Of a DNA stretch of 64,000 bases, positions 61,967 to 64,000 are shown in pieces. Under the pieces are notes generated by a model. That model saw only the letters and a program-made list of their open reading frames with translations. It had not been told where the DNA came from and made no database searches. The stretch is from Chlorogloeopsis sp. ULAP01. Lineage in GTDB: Bacteria > Cyanobacteriota > Cyanobacteriia > Cyanobacteriales > Nostocaceae. The position numbers and the translations under genes were made by a program. Every line of letters starts with the position of its first letter. Within the stretch, counting starts at the first letter, position 1. The stretch is taken from the NCBI RefSeq assembly GCF_030381805.1, contig NZ_JAUDRH010000008.1, forward strand, positions 310,001 to 374,000, written 5' to 3'.

Positions 61967-61997
61967 TTTGACCGGAGGGTTTTGTCTTGCGGTCAAA
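61967..61997. repeat. hairpin TTTGACCG/CGGTCAAA
   Basis: A perfect 8-bp stem encloses a 15-base G/T-rich loop (GAGGGTTTTGTCTTG), standing alone in AT-rich DNA. It could be an RNA structure or an operator; nothing flanking decides. Confidence 0.35.
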
Positions 61998-62631
61998 GAT
62001 AGAGTATTGAGGCTAATTATGATAACATAATTGGATATGATAATACTTATGTTAAAAGTTTATCAAACTACAAAACTTATATCATCAAATCTGTGATTTC
62101 AGATGTTCGGGATTGCGTACAGCTGTTCTGGTTGTGGTTTTGATGTCTTGAGTTGTGCAACTTTAATGTTTGGAATTGCGCAATTAAATCCTGGCTTTTT
62201 ACCGTTTTTTCTTAAAGCCCAATATTGTTTTGAATTCTAAAATCTGGGATTTTAGTTGCTCTAACAAGAAAGTCGCAATTTTATGAGATACCACTTTATA
62301 ACTCATATCAAAAGCTGAAAAGTCATATTTAATAGCCTAGAAAACCTTACAACTCATAAAGACATTATATATCTATCCCGAAAAAATTGGAGAGATATGT
62401 CTTTTATCTATTTGTGACTAAAGAATAATAAATAACTATTGTCAAACAGTTATTTATTTTTAGTCGGTTTTTTCATTGGCTTCGTAAAAACTGCAACTTG
62501 GTTAAAAAACCTCATCTTAACAAGGTGGCAGGTCAAAATTGTAATAAGGATGCGTGTAAATGCTTGATTGCGATCTGACGGAGAGTCTGTTTGATGATTT
62601 CCTACTATATGTTCTCACCATGCCTTTGGTA

Positions 62632-62657
62632 CCCCTCTCCTAAGTTTGGGAGAGGGG
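62632..62657. repeat. dispersed hairpin CCCCTCTCC/GGAGAGGGG
   Basis: The perfect 9-bp stem has an 8-base loop (TAAGTTTG), about 100 bases upstream of the RTX gene. This type is frequent between cyanobacterial genes. Confidence 0.6.
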
Positions 62658-62759
62658 TGGTGGTGAGAGTTGCAACAACCAATTAGCAAGACTTGGAATC
62701 GTGTATCTAGCACGCTCAAGTTAGCTAGGTAAATTTTGTTTGAAAACAAGGATTAGTTA

Positions 62760-64000
62760 ATGGCAAGAATCAACGGAACACCGGATAAGGATACCCTGCA
62801 AGGTACCAATAACGCTGATACAATCCAAGGTTTTGCCGGTGAAGACGAACTCTTTGGCCTTGGCGGTGCTGACCTACTCCGAGGCGGAGATGATAAAGAC
62901 ACCATATTTGGTGGAAACGGTGCCGACAGACTCTTTGGGGATGCAGGCGAGGACTCTCTGTATGGTGAGAACGGTGCTGACACCCTCTATGGGGGGCAGA
63001 ACGCCAACGATGTTCTCGATGGCAAAGACCTTCTAGATGGTGGCCCTGGCAATGATTGGATCTTTGGTGGCTTCGAGGATACTCTATTAGGCGGAGCTGG
63101 GAATGACACTCTAACAATTGAGAATAATCCCGATGGTAAGAGCTTCGTTAACGGTGAGGCTGGTGATGATTCGCTAGTTGGTAGCAATAGCTTGACTGAA
63201 GGTGACACCCTTGAAGGCGGATCTGGTAATGACTTCCTGAATGGATTAGCTGGTAATGATGTTCTTGAAGGTGATGACACCTTGGGTGCGGCTGGCTCTG
63301 ACACTATCTTGGGCGGAGATGGCAATGATACCCTTTACGGTGATGCTGACAGCTTAAGCGCTGGTGCCAATGACTCCCTCGTTGGTGGAAATGGCGATGA
63401 CGTTCTCTATGGCTATGGTGGTGATGATACCCTTTTAGGTGGTGACGGTGCTGACACTCTCGATGGTGGTGACGGCAACGACATCCTTGATGGTGGAGCA
63501 GGCCCCAGCACTCTTTTGGGTGGTGCGGGCTTAGAAACAATCACTGGCGGAATTGAAGCTGACTTGATAGACGGTGGAGAAGATGCTGACTCCCTTTTAG
63601 GTGGAGGTGGTAATGACACCATCTTAGGTGACGGCGAGGGCGCTGAAAGTCTAGCTGGCAATGATACCCTTGATGGTCAAGCTGGTGATGACTACCTTGA
63701 TGGTGGTGCTGGTGCCGATCGCATCTTCGGTAGAGCTGGTAATGACACCCTCTCTGGCGGAGAAGACCTTGAAGGTCAAGTTGCAGGTGACACGCTGACT
63801 GGCGGTGCTGGCAGTGACGTATTTGTGTTGGTAGCCACGGGATTTGAAGCACCAGATCCTGGCGATCCACCGGTACCTGCTCCTCAAGGGGATAGAATCA
63901 CCGACTTCCAGGATGGTATCGACTTCCTAGAGTATGAACTAGGATTTGAGGCACTGACAATTACTGGTAGCGGTAATAATACTGTACTCACAGATACTGC
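62760..64000 (+). CDS. RTX-type (hemolysin-like) calcium-binding repeat protein, 3' end outside window
   Basis: The frame is open from ATG 62760 to the window end, at least 413 codons. AAGGA lies nine bases before the ATG. From residue 7 nearly all of the sequence is RTX nonapeptide-like repeats of the GGxGxDxLx type (LGGAGNDTL, GGNGADRLFGDAG, GGDGNDILDGGAG). They form calcium-binding parallel beta-rolls in secreted proteins. Near residue 365 the repeats give way to a non-repeat segment (APDPGDPPVPAPQGDRITDFQDGIDFLEYEL), the usual C-terminal module before a type I secretion signal. No N-terminal signal peptide or catalytic domain is seen. Opposite-strand frames here are shadows of the repeats. 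Confidence 0.92.
   Translation, partial: MARINGTPDKDTLQGTNNADTIQGFAGEDELFGLGGADLLRGGDDKDTIFGGNGADRLFGDAGEDSLYGENGADTLYGGQNANDVLDGKDLLDGGPGNDWIFGGFEDTLLGGAGNDTLTIENNPDGKSFVNGEAGDDSLVGSNSLTEGDTLEGGSGNDFLNGLAGNDVLEGDDTLGAAGSDTILGGDGNDTLYGDADSLSAGANDSLVGGNGDDVLYGYGGDDTLLGGDGADTLDGGDGNDILDGGAGPSTLLGGAGLETITGGIEADLIDGGEDADSLLGGGGNDTILGDGEGAESLAGNDTLDGQAGDDYLDGGAGADRIFGRAGNDTLSGGEDLEGQVAGDTLTGGAGSDVFVLVATGFEAPDPGDPPVPAPQGDRITDFQDGIDFLEYELGFEALTITGSGNNTVLTDT

Larger units (their letters stand above)
61435..62759. other. 1.3-kb AT-rich spacer, no gene supported
   Basis: This is the longest gene-free stretch of the window. It contains a GATAATAATCATTC near 61600 (weak Fur-like match), a hairpin at 61967-61997, and a CCCCTCTCC/GGAGAGGGG repeat at 62632-62657. 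Frames are short and AT-driven. The last 60 bases carry the RTX gene's leader. Confidence 0.45.

Noticed and set aside
62753..63887. Several minus-strand and one plus-strand frame in the RTX region
   Set aside because: They are out-of-frame readings of the RTX repeats (Ser-Pro or His-rich repeats). The real plus-strand frame is open from 62760 through the window end.
1..64000. HIP1 octamers (GCGATCGC) as operators
   Set aside because: They are scattered through coding and non-coding DNA as expected for cyanobacterial genomes, so they carry no local regulatory meaning.

Overview
The window reads as chromosome of a filamentous cyanobacterium, probably a heterocystous Nostocales relative. The HIP1 octamer GCGATCGC recurs throughout, several proteins belong to families I know mainly from cyanobacteria (DUF3120, the cyanobacterial PDZ/radical SAM/DUF512 protein, AMIN-domain TonB receptors), and the spacers carry the short tandem and palindromic repeats typical of this group. 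I see no rRNA, tRNA, CRISPR array, transposase or prophage. Species assignment is inference.

Layout. 0-8.7 kb: tail of a TonB-like protein, two small envelope proteins, an SGNH hydrolase, an uncharacterised protein paired with fumarylacetoacetase, a phosphotransferase-fold protein, DUF4336 and DUF3120 proteins. 9-15 kb: undecaprenyl-diphosphate phosphatase, radical SAM/PDZ protein, a large exported GHL10 glycoside hydrolase, a Uma2 nuclease. 16-19 kb: fatty acid desaturase, small SET-domain protein and PLP-dependent decarboxylase in a row. 19-25 kb: exported phytochelatin synthase-like peptidase, an osmoprotectant ABC importer, MsrB with two possible starts, and a membrane protein. 25-32.8 kb: TPR protein, hybrid histidine kinase, and an XPB-type helicase followed by a DUF790/Bax1 nuclease. 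32.8-43.4 kb: ferric-siderophore locus (TonB receptor, two binding lipoproteins and DUF1636 on one strand; AraC regulator; FecCDE-type importer on the other strand), with a frameshifted Rpn-type nuclease between its halves. 43.5-52.7 kb: mostly housekeeping (purB, YihY, cysE, dnaG, a cell-wall amidase) plus a small gene with an internal stop.

The most interesting locus is 52.9-54.3 kb: an ATP-grasp ligase and a 99-residue precursor peptide with a double-glycine leader, four (S/T)TxxxxEE core repeats and a degenerate fifth. This matches the core of plesiocin-type (group 2) graspetides, ribosomal peptides cross-linked by side-chain esters. It therefore looks like a compact graspetide cluster in a cyanobacterium.

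The right end holds a Ser/Thr kinase, an HD hydrolase, a Fur/Zur-like palindrome upstream of a His-rich CobW GTPase and zinc-dependent FolE, a TetR/DUF5367 divergent pair with two near-identical operators, a methyltransferase, a caspase/CHAT-like protein, and an RTX calcium-binding protein that runs off the window end.
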